Origin: Adiantum capillus-veneris
Taxonomy: Eukaryota; Streptophyta; Polypodiopsida; Polypodiales; Pteridaceae
Assembly: GCA_014529385.2 (NCBI GenBank)
Contig: CM043966.1
Location: 143,146,711 to 143,206,710 of the forward strand
Direction of reading: 5' to 3'
Length of the DNA stretch: 60,000 nt
Below, one piece after another: positions 11,504 through 23,106 of this stretch. The position numbers and the translations under genes were made by a program. The notes under the pieces are model-generated. The model was not told the origin of the DNA. It did not search any database and saw only the letters and a list, made by a program, of their open reading frames with translations. Numbering within the stretch: the stretch's first letter is position 1; each line of letters opens with the position of its first letter.

Positions 11504-11730
11504 TGTTGGAATTAGGGTTGCAGAGAAACACACACAGCTTGGAGAAGACGAAGGAAGCTCAAGGCACACAATAGAGAGTGTGTTACTTAGTGTGCAATGG
11601 AAAGATCGATAGCCCTAGAGAGATGGGCGTATATACAATGCACGGGGGAAAAAACCTCCTAACGAGGGAAAAAATGCCCCGGCGGTCCTAGTGTGTTCAC
11701 ACACATCACTACCACATGTATATGGTAACA
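11504..11730 (-). repeat. 3' LTR of copia B
   Basis: 227 bp, TGTTGGAATT to GTAACA on the plus strand. It contains a TATA-like segment (GTATATAC near 11629-11636) that could be the promoter core on the minus strand. I see no difference from the right-hand copy. Confidence 0.95.
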
Positions 11731-11742
11731 AATCCCCCCTGG
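11731..11742 (-). other. polypurine tract of copia B
   Basis: On the minus strand CCAGGGGGGATT abuts the 3' LTR. Confidence 0.85.
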
Positions 11743-11805
11743 AGTGATGCGGTGAACGAGAGCTGGCACATGAGTAAAGGGAAGTGCCAAGCCCTGAGGA
11801 CAGGA

Positions 11806-14800
11806 TCAGTCCACAAAGGGGAGTAAGCCCAAAGCTTTGCGGAAAGCTTCAAGCTTCTCACGAGACAATGCCTTTGTGAAAAGATCTGCAAGGTTTTCCT
11901 GTGTTGGCACATAAGCCAAGCTGATCTCTCCTGCTGAGAGCCTCTCCCTGACATAGTGGTAATGCACCTCAATGTGCTTTGTGCGAGCATGAAAAACTGG
12001 GTTCCTCGCAACTGCCAATGCGCTCTGACTGTCAGTGTAGATAGTGTTGGCAGTGTCCTGTCCAACACCCAAGTCAGCCATAAGGCGTCTGAGCCATACA
12101 CACTCAACCGTAGCTGTGAAGACTGCCCTGTACTCACCCTCACAACTCGAAGTGGCCACAATAGGTTGCTTCTTGCTCAACCATGATATACATGAACTGC
12201 CAAGCATGAAACAAAAACCACTTGTGGACACTCGCGTGTCAAAACAACCAGCCCAATCTGAGTCCGAAAAAGCATGTAAGTCTGGCGGCAATGATCCCCC
12301 CTTGGGATAAAACAAGCCAAGATGTAAAGTGCCACTAAGGTAGCGAAAAATCCTCTTGACAGCCTGCCAATGCTTAGACCCTGGGCTATGCATAAATCTG
12401 CTGACTTGCGAGACTGCAAACTGAATATCTGGCCTCGTGTTGCATACATAAATGAGGCAGCCAACAGTAGTTTGGTAAAGAGTGACATCAGCAAGATCGC
12501 CAGCATCATGTAGACTCAACTTCAAACCTGTTTCCATGGGAGTGGCAATAGGTTTGCAATCCTCAAGTCCAAACTTACATAGCAATGTCTCTATGTAACT
12601 TTTCTGACACAAGGCAATACCACCATCACACTGCTTAAACTGTATACCCAAGTAATGATGCAACAGCCCCAAATCTTTCATCTTGAAATTAGCATTCAAA
12701 TCAGCCTTAAATTCAGCAATATGTCTCTCATTTGGTCCAGTGATCAGCAAATCATCAACATAAAGAACCACAATGAGAAATACATCATCTTCACGCTTCA
12801 CATACAATGTGCTTTCTGTTGGACTGTTACGAAAGCCTCGTTTAACCAAATGAGTGTCAGCTTTCTCATACCAAGCACGAGGAGATTGCTTCAACCCATA
12901 CAAAGCCTTCTTACATTTGCACACTTTGTCCTCTTGTCCTTTTATGACAAAACCGCGAGGCTGCATTACATAAACTTCCTCAAATATGTCACCATTCAAG
13001 AAAGCAGTAACAATGTCTGATTGATGTACATCCCAACCAAAATGAGCTGCCAATGCACATAGAAAACGCACAGTAGTCATACGACAAGTGGGAGCAAAAG
13101 TCTCTTCATAATCTATGCCTTTTTGTTGTGCATAACCCTTTGCAACAAGTCGAGCCTTATGGCGATCGATCTCACCATCCGGCTTGCATTTCAACTTGTA
13201 AACCCACTTCGTACCAATGGCCTTTTTGCCAGGAGGCAAATCACATAAAGTCCATGTGTCATTCTCTATAAGTGCATCATATTCTGATTTCATGGTAGCA
13301 ATCCAATTTTCTGAATTTTGTGCTTCATCAAAAGACAGAGGCTCCTCAACATCATGTAAACTAGACACAGGCAAAGCATAACAATCTGATGCATAAGATG
13401 CATGGCAAGAGCCTGAACGAGTACGACTAGATAAAGGTGCATCCAATTTACTGTCACGCAAAGTGTGCACCAGCCATTTTGGCATACCTCTAGCCTGCTC
13501 ATTTTCAGCCCTTTCCTCATCAAGTACATCATGTACATCTGCATCAGTAATAGGCTGTTCTAAAACATTTTCAGAAACCCCCATAGGCTGTACATTTGCC
13601 TCATTGGAACTTACATTCGTATTTCCACCACTAAAAAGAGGCAACAAAGTGTCATAAATGTCATGTGAGCTTACGTTACTGTCTCTAGTACATGACAACA
13701 AGGGCTGAACATAATCTTCCACAAACACTACATCCCGTGAAACCAGAATACGTTTTGTTTGCGGATGATACAACCTGTAACCTTTGCTTTTAGCACTATA
13801 ACCAACAAAAATACATGTGACAGCCTTATCATCCAATTTTCTGCGCTGCACTTGTGGCACCAAAGCATATGCCAAACAACCAAAAACACGCATGTGCTCA
13901 ATAGAAGGCTTTCTATCATGCCATGCTTCATATGGAGTAATAGACTGCAAAGATTTCGTAGGACACCTGTTAAGTACATAAGTGGCACACATGATGGCCT
14001 CAAGCCAAAAAGAATGCGGCAAAGCTTGACTTTTGACCATACATCGTGCCATTTCCGCTAGTGACCTGTTTTTCCTCTCAGCAACACCATTTTGCTGAGG
14101 TGTATAAGGCACTGTACATTGGTGTTTTATCCCACGACTAGCCAGAAATGCATTAAATTCATGAGACATATACTCCCCCCCTCGATCGGAACGGAGGGTG
14201 CCCATAGTACATTTTGAGACATTTTCAGCCATAGCCAAAAATTGTTTGAAGCACATAAAAACTTCGGACTTCGCTTTAAGCGGAAATACCCATGCATGCC
14301 TGGAGTAATCATCAATGAAAGTCACGAAGTACAGGTAATTGCCCAAGGACGGAGTTTGCATGGGCCCACAAACATCACTATGCACAAGCTGCAACCTGCA
14401 TGTGGCCCTAACTGAACCATCCTTTGGAAACTTAGAACGCTGCATTTTACCTAGAATACAGCCTTCACAAACATGTTTGACAGGTGCTTCAAGAGGCGGC
14501 AAAGAATCAACCATATCAGATTTCTGCAAACGCAGCAAACTGGCAAAATTCAGATGACCAAAACGTGCATGCCAAAGTTTTGCATCTGAAATAGCCCTTG
14601 AATCTGCAACAGCATTTGCAAAATTTTGTCCACACTTGTCATACAAAGTGAGCTTATACAGCCCACGGCACAAAAGCCCAGATGCAACAATTTCATCACC
14701 AAAACTGAGATCATGAACTGTACATCTGTCATCCACAAATTTGACTACAAGTCCAAGTCTAGCAAGTGCGGATACAGACAAGAGATTCTTCTTGATCCCA

Positions 14801-16092
14801 GGTACATAAAGTGCATCAACAAGTGTGAAGGAACTGCCATTAGCAGCAGTGAGCACAATCTTTCCAACTCCCTGAACTGGATAAGAGGAGTTGTTGGCAC
14901 AAGTGACTGAATTCCCATGAGGGACAGACTCGAGAGAGGTAAACAATTCACGATGTGAGGTAATGTGCTTTGTAGCACCACTGTCGAAATACCACACATG
15001 TGAATCTGCAGCAACTGACAAGCATACATCATGGACAACAGGATTGTAAGTGCACTCTGCGCTAAAAGCCCATTCTGCATCAACATCAGCATCACAGTCT
15101 CCTTTCACAGAAGACTCAACAATGGCTGCATTTGTAGTGGATCCAGCATTTGCAGTGGAACCACCCTCTTTCTTCTTAGCCTCTTTGGCCTTCAACTTAG
15201 GACACGACTTGATCAAGTGATCATTGGCTTTACAATAATGGCAACGCATCTTCTTTTTGCCCTTATCACCAGAATTGCCAGACGAAGTGCTGCCAGCAGA
15301 AGCATTAGGAACATAATTTTTGCCACTCGCAGCAGAACCATAAGAAGTGCCTGCATTACTGTTACCACCCTTTCTTTGAGAAGCAATAAAAGCCTGTTCA
15401 ACTGCACGCTGCCTAGTCCTGTTTTTTCTAGAAAGTGACTCTTGCAATAGCAATGTGCATAATGCATCAAACTTGACAACGTCAGGATTTCCTTGGGTCA
15501 TGAGTCTCCAAGTACTAGCAAAAGTCTGGTAGGAATCTGGTAAGGCATCAAGAACAGTCTACACAAGGGAACTGTCCAAAATGACTTCACCTGCAGAAAT
15601 GAGTTGCTCATTGATATCCTTGACACTAGCAAGGAAAGTGTCCATATCATCTTCCTCATGCATAATCTTCGACTCTAGCTCTTTACGCAGCAAAGCAATT
15701 TTAGCCTCATTGCGGCTTGCATAAAGACCTGCTAGAATATCCCAAGCCTGTTTTGCAGATTTTGCTGAATGGATGTGAGGAATAATGGTGCGCTTCACAG
15801 ACAACACAATCAATGCATGAGCCTGCGCATCCTTAACATCCCAACGAGCTTGTTCTGCCGTAGGCAAAACAACTCTAACAGCTGCAATCCTTGCAGCAAG
15901 ACCTGCAACATCCTCAACATCGCCTACATCTTCAGAACCAGGACGTACATCAATGCCCTGCACAATGTTCTAGACACCTTTTGACACAAGAACATGTTGC
16001 ATCATATAAGCCCACATAGGGTAGTTGTCCCCATCCAACCTGTCCTCAGCAGCAAACATCTTGAACACATCTGTGTTGTTGTTGTCAGCCAT
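11806..16092 (-). pseudogene. copia gag-pol polyprotein with two amber stops (element B)
   Basis: One frame runs from ATG at 16092 to the stop at 11806 (1,428 codons), a normal length for copia gag-pol. Domains in order: UBN2-type gag (about 1-200), zinc knuckle CHYCKANDHLIKSC (about 282-295), protease WYFDSGATKH (about 366), integrase HHCC (about 504-546) and core with all three acidic residues (HSDVCGP, SDRGGEY, NGVAERKNR), RT with YVDDLLITG (about 1109), and RNase H (about 1290-1425) with SDSDWAG, SCEGEY and TDSQSAL. TAG codons interrupt it at 15970-15972 (Trp in A) and 15559-15561 (Gln in A). The open part after the second stop is 1,231 codons. Everything else appears functional, so this could recently have been an active copy, or it could have been copied in trans. 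Confidence 0.93.
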
Positions 16093-16358
16093 GGTAAATG
16101 CTGCACCTGATGTAAAAACTGCCCGAAAACAGGAGAAATGGAGCGGGAACAACTTGTGCTATATAGCACAAACTGTAGAAGACTATAAGGCACCTGTTAT
16201 GCAGAAAACGACACTGACAGAAAATCTGCACAAAATGACGAAATAGCCTGTGCAGTACTGCCCGTAGTGGAAACGCTCACCAAAGCTCACTGAAATCGGA
16301 GAAAGTGAGCAGGCGTGTGCTGGAGCAGCTGGCGACTAAGCCCGGGAGGACGTGACCT

Positions 16359-16370
16359 GCTCTGATACCA
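16359..16370 (-). other. primer binding site of copia B
   Basis: GCTCTGATACCA on the plus strand, which is TGGTATCAGAGC in the sense of the element, two bases inside the 5' LTR. It is complementary to initiator-Met tRNA. Confidence 0.92.
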
Positions 16371-16372
16371 AT

Positions 16373-16599
16373 TGTTGGAATTAGGGTTGCAGAGAAACAC
16401 ACACAGCTTGGAGAAGACGAAGGAAGCTCAAGGCACACAATAGAGAGTGTGTTACTTAGTGTGCAATGGAAAGATCGATAGCCCTAGAGAGATGGGCGTA
16501 TATACAATGCACGGGGGAAAAAACCTCCTAACGAGGGAAAAAATGCCCCGGCGGTCCTAGTGTGTTCACACACATCACTACCACATGTATATGGTAACA
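16373..16599 (-). repeat. 5' LTR of copia B
   Basis: 227 bp, apparently identical to 11504-11730 and followed by the AGAGT duplication. Confidence 0.95.
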
Positions 16600-16604
16600 A
16601 GAGT

Positions 16605-17869
16605 GAGAGCACCTTTAAATTTCTTGCTTATGTCCCAGAGCAAGAGAAAGTGCCCCTTCCTTGCCGACTCCTTGCTCCCCTCTTCTCTATCTTATGCATG
16701 AGACGAAGAGAGATTTACTCTTCTTTGTTTGTCAGAGCCCTCTCTCGAGAGTCTTGATTCAAGACTCAGCTCCGAGATCCCTTACCTTTCCTCCTTTATT
16801 GCTCGCCTTAGCATGCCGAGCTCCGCCTTCTCCAAGCCTTGCTCCCTTCATTCGCTAACCAAGGACGAGAGGATGAGAGAGATTGAGAGAGGTTTTACTT
16901 GGTCCTTCCTCTCCCCTTTGCTTCCGCTCCCCTCTTCTCGAGCATGAGAGCAAGAGAGAGGGGGTTTTGCTCGTTTCCTCCCTTCACACCTTCCTCTAGC
17001 TGAGGACGAGAGAGAGGAGAGAGAGCTTCGCCTTCACCCTCCCCTCCAAGCTCCTCCTTCGTTCCCCTTTTTGTTGATAGCCCTCTTCTCCTCTTATTCC
17101 CTACTCGCCTTCGTAAAAAAAACTAACTTTATTTTTTTTTGCCCCACCACATAGTCACGGCGCCGTGACTGACGTGGCATGGGAGCGATGTTAATGACGT
17201 GGTAGGCGGATTTGACCAATGCCGTTTGCGGCGAAGATAGAGCCAAAAAGCTGCTCGATGGGCTGCTGCTTGGTTTTTCCTTCTTCGCCGAGCTCAGCCA
17301 GGCTCTCTACGGCCCGTTGCGAGCTCCTCCCTGCACAAAGTTCTCCCTACCCACCATGCTTGCGCCATTTTCCCCCTTTCACTTCCTTGACTTCACACTT
17401 AATCACTCCCCTATTAATTTAGGGTGACCTCGGGCGGCCTTTTGGCCATTCCCTTGGGTGGCCTATGCTTGGGCGGCCATCGAGTGGCGGACATTGGCTC
17501 ACTTGCCTTGGGCGGCTCATCAACTTCGTAAGAGTACCACATTTGACATGCATTTTCACCCAAGCAAAGCAATACCAAGCACTCCCAGTGGCCGTTAGGC
17601 ATACATATCGAGCAAAGCATCACCTAGATCAACAAATTTCTCCACAGTAGCCACCGACTAACATCATCATTGTGAGTTTTTGTTGCCCGTTTCAGTGTTG
17701 CGGACATTGCCACAGCCATTTAGATGCAAGTATAAGTGATTGCTTTTGCATCTGCTCAAAATAACCAATTTTTGAGCCCTGCCTCTGTTGGGTTTATCCT
17801 GTAATCATTGCATTCCAAGAGGTGACATTCCAAACACAACCCTCCTCGAGCAATTATTGATCTTTTAAT
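16605..17869. other. non-coding right flank of copia B
   Basis: CT-rich and GAGAG-rich sequence with no credible gene. Short open frames near 16.56-17.42 kb have skewed Pro/Ser/Leu composition and no motif. It includes an imperfect palindrome (GAGTCTTGA/TCAAGACTC near 16749-16767), an 18-bp perfect palindrome at 17153, and four loose copies of a CTTGGGCGGCC-like motif between about 17428 and 17520. It once joined directly to the 10.85-11.5 kb segment. Confidence 0.4.
17153..17170. repeat. 18-bp perfect palindrome
   Basis: AGTCACGGCGCCGTGACT reads the same on both strands. A similar but imperfect version (GTCACGGTGCCATGAC) occurs near 33140 in the putative solo LTR, so it may belong to LTR regulatory DNA. 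Confidence 0.75.
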
Positions 17870-18433
17870 TGCACTGTATTCTAGAGCAGCCTGTTGAACC
17901 CCAAAAACTCCCAGATGGCACTCCAATCAAGTGGACTCGACTGGTACAAATCCAACCCCCGGTGAATCTTTAACGGCTAATATCTTGGCAACCGGAACTC
18001 CGATCACGCTGATCTGTAAAGACCGACGCTCTCCACAAAGTGAGCACTTTAGGCCCGTGCATTCATTTCATTTCTGTCACCTCAGTTGCAGTTTCCCAAT
18101 CTGGTACAGATCTACAATCGGCTCAAACTTCAATATGCCATAACTTCTTCACCGTAGCTCCAATCGACGAGCCGTAAAGACAAGCCGGTAGAGCACTTCA
18201 AGCACTACAGTTCTACATCATAATCTGTCATCTGTGCTCACTTCAACCATACTCATTTTTGGCATCATTAAGGCATATGTTGGCCCTTTTAAGCCGCATC
18301 CGACATACATTAATCCTTAAACTTGACCTGTTAACAAACCCTGATCATTGACCATTAATCAAGTAGGTTTCAAAAGAGCTTCATGTGCAGTTTTCTGGCA
18401 TCTTTCTTAGTATGGGAGCGGAGCTGCACGACA
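17870..18433 (+). repeat. 5' LTR-like repeat of gypsy D
   Basis: Aligns along its length to 20637-21200, with shared landmarks such as GGCAACC/GGCAATC..CTCCAATC, GCCATAACTT, CATCATTAAGG and GGGAGCGGAGCTGCA. Both end near GACA. The first base is uncertain by tens of bases. Confidence 0.7.
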
Positions 18434-18699
18434 TTGGGAGCTTTGGTCTTAATAATGGGGTCTTTTTAGACTTGCCTACGGCTTTACCTATTGATCCATA
18501 AGAAGTCCGAAAGGAGCTATCCCTCAACAATTCTGTTATGTTAGACCCACCTCATTACTCTCTATAATTAACCAATTCGACCCGTGGGTGTAGATACTTA
18601 AGTACTTATTTTCAAAGGCTAAGAGGAGTAGCAACTAAGGTTTTGAGTTTCCAAAGAATCTCCTCATCACTCCAAAAGGGAAGAGAGGAAACAAAGGAA

Positions 18700-19740
18700 G
18701 AAAAGGTCAAAAAAGAGATCACCCTCTTCTCCTTCTTCTTCACCTTCCTCCTCTCCCAACAAAAGCTATGGCTATTATCCTAGAGAATACAAGAGGGGAG
18801 GACATCGCAAATCATACCCTGCATGGCAAAGATCACAAAAGCTCAAGATATTCAAAGAGGGAGGAAAGAGTATCTCTTTTCTCACCTATGATGGCACCTT
18901 TGGTGCCACCGACAAAGTGTTGGCCTTCATCCAACAATTTGATGCGGCCTTTGGAGACGAGGGCTTCACGGAGTCCTCCAAGCTACTCCATGTAGCTATG
19001 CACTTCCAAAAATCGGCTCGTCAATGGTGGGCTAGCCTTTGTGGCAATGGTGAAGCCCCAAAGACATGGAAACTCTACAAGTTTCCATCATGAAGAAATT
19101 CCTTGCAAGCGATGCAAAGGACAAAGTACTTACCAAATGGTGCAGTTTGAAGCTTCTCTCACATGAGTCTCTTCACAAATATGTGGACAAGTTTTGGGAT
19201 TTACATCTCAAGGTTACTGTCTTCCAAAAGATAGACTTTTCCGAGCAAAAGAAACAATTTTGTGTGGGGTTACCTGAACAAATGGCCGAGTATGTCAACT
19301 CCCAACATCCTGGTTCTATCACCGAAGTAACCCACCACACCATGGTTTCTTCCCGCATCAATTTCCAACAAGGGGCTAGATGGAATGTCAAACCCATGGA
19401 AAACAAAGACAAAAATTGATGCAAAGGGGAAAACCAATGCCCAAAAGTCTTCCCAAGGCACTTCCTACAACAACAACAATAGGTCCAAGGAGAAGGGAGT
19501 TTACAAAGGTAAAAACAAACTCTCTCATGAAGAGCTTGAAACTTTTTGCAAGGACCATGAGTGTTTTAAGTGTGGGGAGCAAGGACATGGCTATCGTTCT
19601 TGCCCCAAGAAAAATGCTCGCAATGAGACTCCTAGGGCTTCCACCATCGAAGCTCCAAAAGAGGATGCTCATTGCAAAGGATCATCTCTCTCCTATGCTT
19701 GGGGAAAGGTAAGGGAGCATGGGGAAAGGTAAGGGAGCAT
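18700..19740 (+). pseudogene. gypsy gag remnant (element D)
   Basis: The capsid begins in one frame (FLTYDGTFGATDKV..QQFD..QWWASL, about 18.88-19.06 kb), shifts frame near 19075, continues through VSIMKKFLASD..FCVGLPEQM (19084-19416), and shifts again to a frame with the zinc knuckle CFKCGEQGHGYRSC (about 19561-19605). This matches the retrotransposon gag (PF03732-like) plus CX2CX4HX4C layout. At least two frameshifts and a 20-bp duplication at the 3' end disable it. Confidence 0.85.
19701..19740 (+). repeat. 20-bp tandem duplication breaking gag-pro
   Basis: GGGGAAAGGTAAGGGAGCAT occurs twice in a row (19701-19720 and 19721-19740). Twenty bases is not a multiple of three, so gag upstream and protease downstream fall in different frames. 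The open frames on each side both contain the translation of the unit (WGKVREH). Confidence 0.95.
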
Positions 19741-20437
19741 GATGCCTTCATCTTGTTTGACCCTGGCTCCACTCACCACTTCATATCAACGGAGTTGGCC
19801 ACGAAGTTGGGCATTCAAGCTTTCGAGATGGGAGATATTCTAATGGATGAAATAGCTTTGAAGGGACATCAAGCCTTCGTTACTCCCTTGATTGGGAAGT
19901 TGAGGCTTCATGTCCAAAGCTACGTCAACAAAGAAGGCTTTTTCATCTCTCCTCTCCAACATGAGAATGCTATCCTAGGGGCGCCATGGTTTGATTGCAT
20001 GGCTGCCAACATGAAGTTCCTTGAAAGGAGAATCTACTTCACCTATAGGGGAAAGAACATGTATATAGATGCTAATGAGTCTGGTCGTACTATACCACTT
20101 GTAAATTCACTAGCTTTTGATAAGTCATTGAAAAACTCGTACATGATTTTTGTCAAAGAATTCACTAATGACGCTAATGGTTTATCAAATGAAAATGGTA
20201 GGAATCAAGAAGAGTTAGACTTGTCTAACTTTCTAAAAGGAGTCCAAGATGTGTTCATCGATGATATCCCTATGGACTTACCTCCAAAACGAGGGGATGA
20301 TGACCATCGAATTGAGCTCCAATCAGGAATCTCACCGCCTGACAAGCCTCCTTATCGAGTTTCCCAAGCTCAACAAGAGGAGATTATAAGGCAAATACAA
20401 GAATTGGTGACAAAGGAATCCTTTCAAGTTGGAAAAT
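19741..20437 (+). pseudogene. gypsy protease and RT start (element D)
   Basis: Open frame to 20478. The retropepsin active site is in FDPGSTHHFIS (about 19756-19788), with Pro in place of the usual Ser/Thr of D-S/T-G. The flap and second strand (GAPWFDCMAANMKF) follow. Near 20.29 kb it reads DDHRIEL..PPYRVSQAQQEE, the conserved entry to the gypsy reverse transcriptase. Homology stops around 20437, well before any RT catalytic motif. Confidence 0.82.
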
Positions 20438-20636
20438 GTGCAAAGCAAGCAAACCTTGTGTGCCCAATGAGTCCTTGAAAAGTAACTCTTGGGTATAGTT
20501 TCTTCGTCTTCCCCATCATCAAAATTCATGTTTCTTACTTCGGGTACAATCGGGTTTGAAACCACCACACGCTTTGACTCTTCTTCTTCAAGATCTGCTA
20601 AATATTCTTCATAATCATCCTGAACAAGATACTCCT
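20438..20636 (-). other. acidic minus-strand frame between protease and 3' LTR of D
   Basis: A minus-strand frame starting at 20643 encodes a very acidic stretch (DDYEEYLADLEEEES) and extends past the end of RT homology. No family recognised. It may be a fragment brought in when pol was deleted, or a chance frame. Confidence 0.3.
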
Positions 20637-21200
20637 CTAGCACTTATTCTATTGCGTTCAAAACCCTGACTAAAGCTCAGAACTCCTAGATGGAACAACA
20701 ATTGAGCAGACCAAACTGGTACGGAACCGGCCCCCGATGAATTTTTAACGGCCAATATCTTGGCAATCATAACTCCAATCACCGATCTAAAAAGACTGAC
20801 GGGCTCCACAGGCACTTCATGTCCATGTATTCATTTTATTTCTATCCCCTCATCTGTAGTTGCCCAATTTGGTACAGATCTGCAATTGACTTAAACTTCA
20901 AATTGCCATAACTTTTGCATCGTAGCTCCAATTGACGAGCCATAAAGACAATCCGATAGAGCAATTCAAGCACTACAATTCTAAATCATAATCTCTCATC
21001 TGTGCTCACTTCAAGAATACTCATTTTTAGCATCATTAAGGAATCTGTTGGCCCTTTAAAGCCACATCTGGCATACATTAACCGTAAAAATAGCTTGTTA
21101 CCAAGCCTTGAACACTAATCATTAATCAAGTAAGCTTCAAATAAGCTTCATGTACATTTTTTGGGTATCTTTCCTAGCACGGGAGCGGAGCTGCATGACA
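20637..21200 (+). repeat. 3' LTR-like repeat of gypsy D
   Basis: Direct repeat of 17870-18433 with many substitutions and indels. The alignment begins at GCACTTATTCTA and ends at GCTGCATGACA. No clear polypurine tract precedes it, consistent with the rearranged interior. Confidence 0.7.
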
Positions 21201-22094
21201 ATGGGTTGGCGTCCACCTGGTCGAACACGTAGCCGACACCATATTTGTACTCTATTATTTTTTTGAGCTAGCCTAGTGATACTCTGTGTAAATCTTTATT
21301 CCAAAGTAGCAGGTCGATCCCTGATTTGTAATGCTATCATGCTATTTATAAAGGTCCATTTGAACCAGCCACTGGCCATTTAGAAAGCCCTAGGTATAAA
21401 GGTCAATAACTTTAATGTAAAAGGGATGCTTATCTTTTGAAGAAGAAGGAGCTCTTTAAAACGTACGCTCAAGCTACTAAGCTACTACAATTGTAATTAT
21501 CACAACTAATGATTGGGTAATCTGTTTTTAGTTTTAAAACGTGCATTGTGTTCCTCTCTCTTTTCTCTTCCATTCAAGTGTAAGCATTGTCAGTTTTGCT
21601 GTGGTTTACGGCTATATGCTTGTGAGATTTAATTGCATATTTGAGTGCTTAAATCACTATCTTTTGACGTTTTGACAATAGAAGAGTGTTCTTGAATCAC
21701 AGGGAGACATTTTTGGTATGTTCTATTGCAGTTTTCAGGACCTTTTTCATGATGGATCGTGATTTTGGTACCTTGTCAAATTGCAGCCAAACTTGGTAGG
21801 ATAGTGTCCCTAGCTGTCTTAGACCTTCTCCTAAAGTTTCGTTGCATTTCGAGTCTATTCGTGTGCCGAAATGACATGATGACCTAGAGCGGTGAGAAAG
21901 GACATAGGCATATTTTTCGATCATTGAGTGATTGATTTTCTTGTTGAGTTGATGTGTTTGCTTGTTAGGTTCAGTTCTTGAGATTGACAACCTCAAAGAG
22001 TCTCCGTACCCCATCCGAGTCACTTTCTGAGTATTGACATTATGTTAGTGCCATATAGCTATGTTATAGACGTCCATCGTAGCGACCACTAACA
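21201..22094 (+). repeat. putative 5' LTR of element H
   Basis: AT-rich and non-coding, ending in AACA one base before the primer binding site, as an LTR should. The left boundary is set only by the end of D's LTR. With no partner LTR in the window this rests on the primer site alone. Confidence 0.45.
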
Positions 22095-22095
22095 T

Positions 22096-22113
22096 TGGCA
22101 CCATTGTCGGGGA
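22096..22113 (+). other. gypsy-type primer binding site of element H
   Basis: TGGCACCATTGTCGGGGA closely matches the TGGCGCCGTTGCCGGGGA primer site common in plant Tat/Athila-type gypsy elements. It sits one base after an LTR-like CA end. Confidence 0.72.
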
Positions 22114-23106
22114 ATAATCCTTAGATGGTGAGTGACCTAGTTCATATTTAGAGTATTTTTTTTCAAAGATTTGTCTTTCCATTCTATTTACACCTTAGCA
22201 GTGAAGCAGCTAGACACACGATTTAGTGCTTGGTAGAATCTAGAAGTCGAGGACATACTAGATATATTCTCAAGCGGTAAAGAGGGTTGTGAGTGAGATA
22301 GCCAAAAGCATTTCATTCTTCAATTTTCTCGTTGTTTTGAGAGTGTTGTACCGTTTTTCGTTTCCACTTTATTTTGTACTGTTTTGTTTGTTTTTCTTCC
22401 CAGTTTCATTTTAGTACTTAGGAGTAGGGTAAGTAGAAACTACCACCATCAAATTTGGACTAAAAGATTGAGAAAAAAAAGGGTGAAAACCATATTCTGG
22501 CCGAAACGACCATAACTTTGAAATTCTGAAAATTTGATGGTAGAGACCTCAAAAGTGATCTAGATTCAAAAGGTTGTGGATCAAGGGCACTAGTAGACTC
22601 TCTAGATTTTGCAGAAATGTAATCAATGACACTAAGTGGCACTAAGCATCAGTGGGACATTGCTCTGATCAAGTTTATTTGAAAGAAAAACTCAAAAATC
22701 ACATTAGAATTGGCTCTTAGGGGGCAAAAACAACAAAAAAGGCATTTCAGACACAAAATTTGGGGCTTTTAAACATTTTGGGATCCAAATAAAAAAAGAA
22801 GTGAAAATCTGACATCCACAAAGTGCATGCATACTATTGACCAACTTTCCCTTGACCATGTGGAGTTGAGATTTGAGTAGTAGGTATTCGATACCATTTG
22901 GAACAACTTTCCCAAAAGGCACCATAGCAAAAAACTAAAAAAAGTGGGTCAAAATAGTATAGAAACTAGTAAAAATTCAAATCGTAAATAGAGGAACCTT
23001 CTTTTGAATGACAAAAATTTGTTCAAATCCAATAAGAAGTGGTGGAGTAGACTACTGATATTGCCAATAATCAGCATGCCAAATTTGGTGTCCAAATCTG
23101 ATGGAG

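Larger units (their letters stand above)
11504..16599 (-). mobile_element. Ty1/copia LTR retrotransposon B (young, near-intact)
   Basis: A 5,096-bp element on the minus strand with all parts: two 227-bp LTRs that appear identical base for base, initiator-Met primer site, one continuous gag-pol frame, polypurine tract, and the perfect target duplication AGAGT (11499-11503 and 16600-16604). Identical LTRs mean a very recent insertion. Only two in-frame amber codons spoil the polyprotein. It is the best reference copy for the family that also includes A. Confidence 0.97.
17870..21200 (+). mobile_element. Ty3/gypsy element D, internally deleted
   Basis: Two direct repeats of about 560 bp (17870-18433 and 20637-21200), visibly related but strongly diverged, flank a gag-protease region. 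They are read as LTRs. The internal part ends at the very start of reverse transcriptase, and the rest of RT, RNase H and integrase is missing. The outer boundaries and target duplication are not resolved. The heavy LTR divergence makes this an old insertion. Confidence 0.75.
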
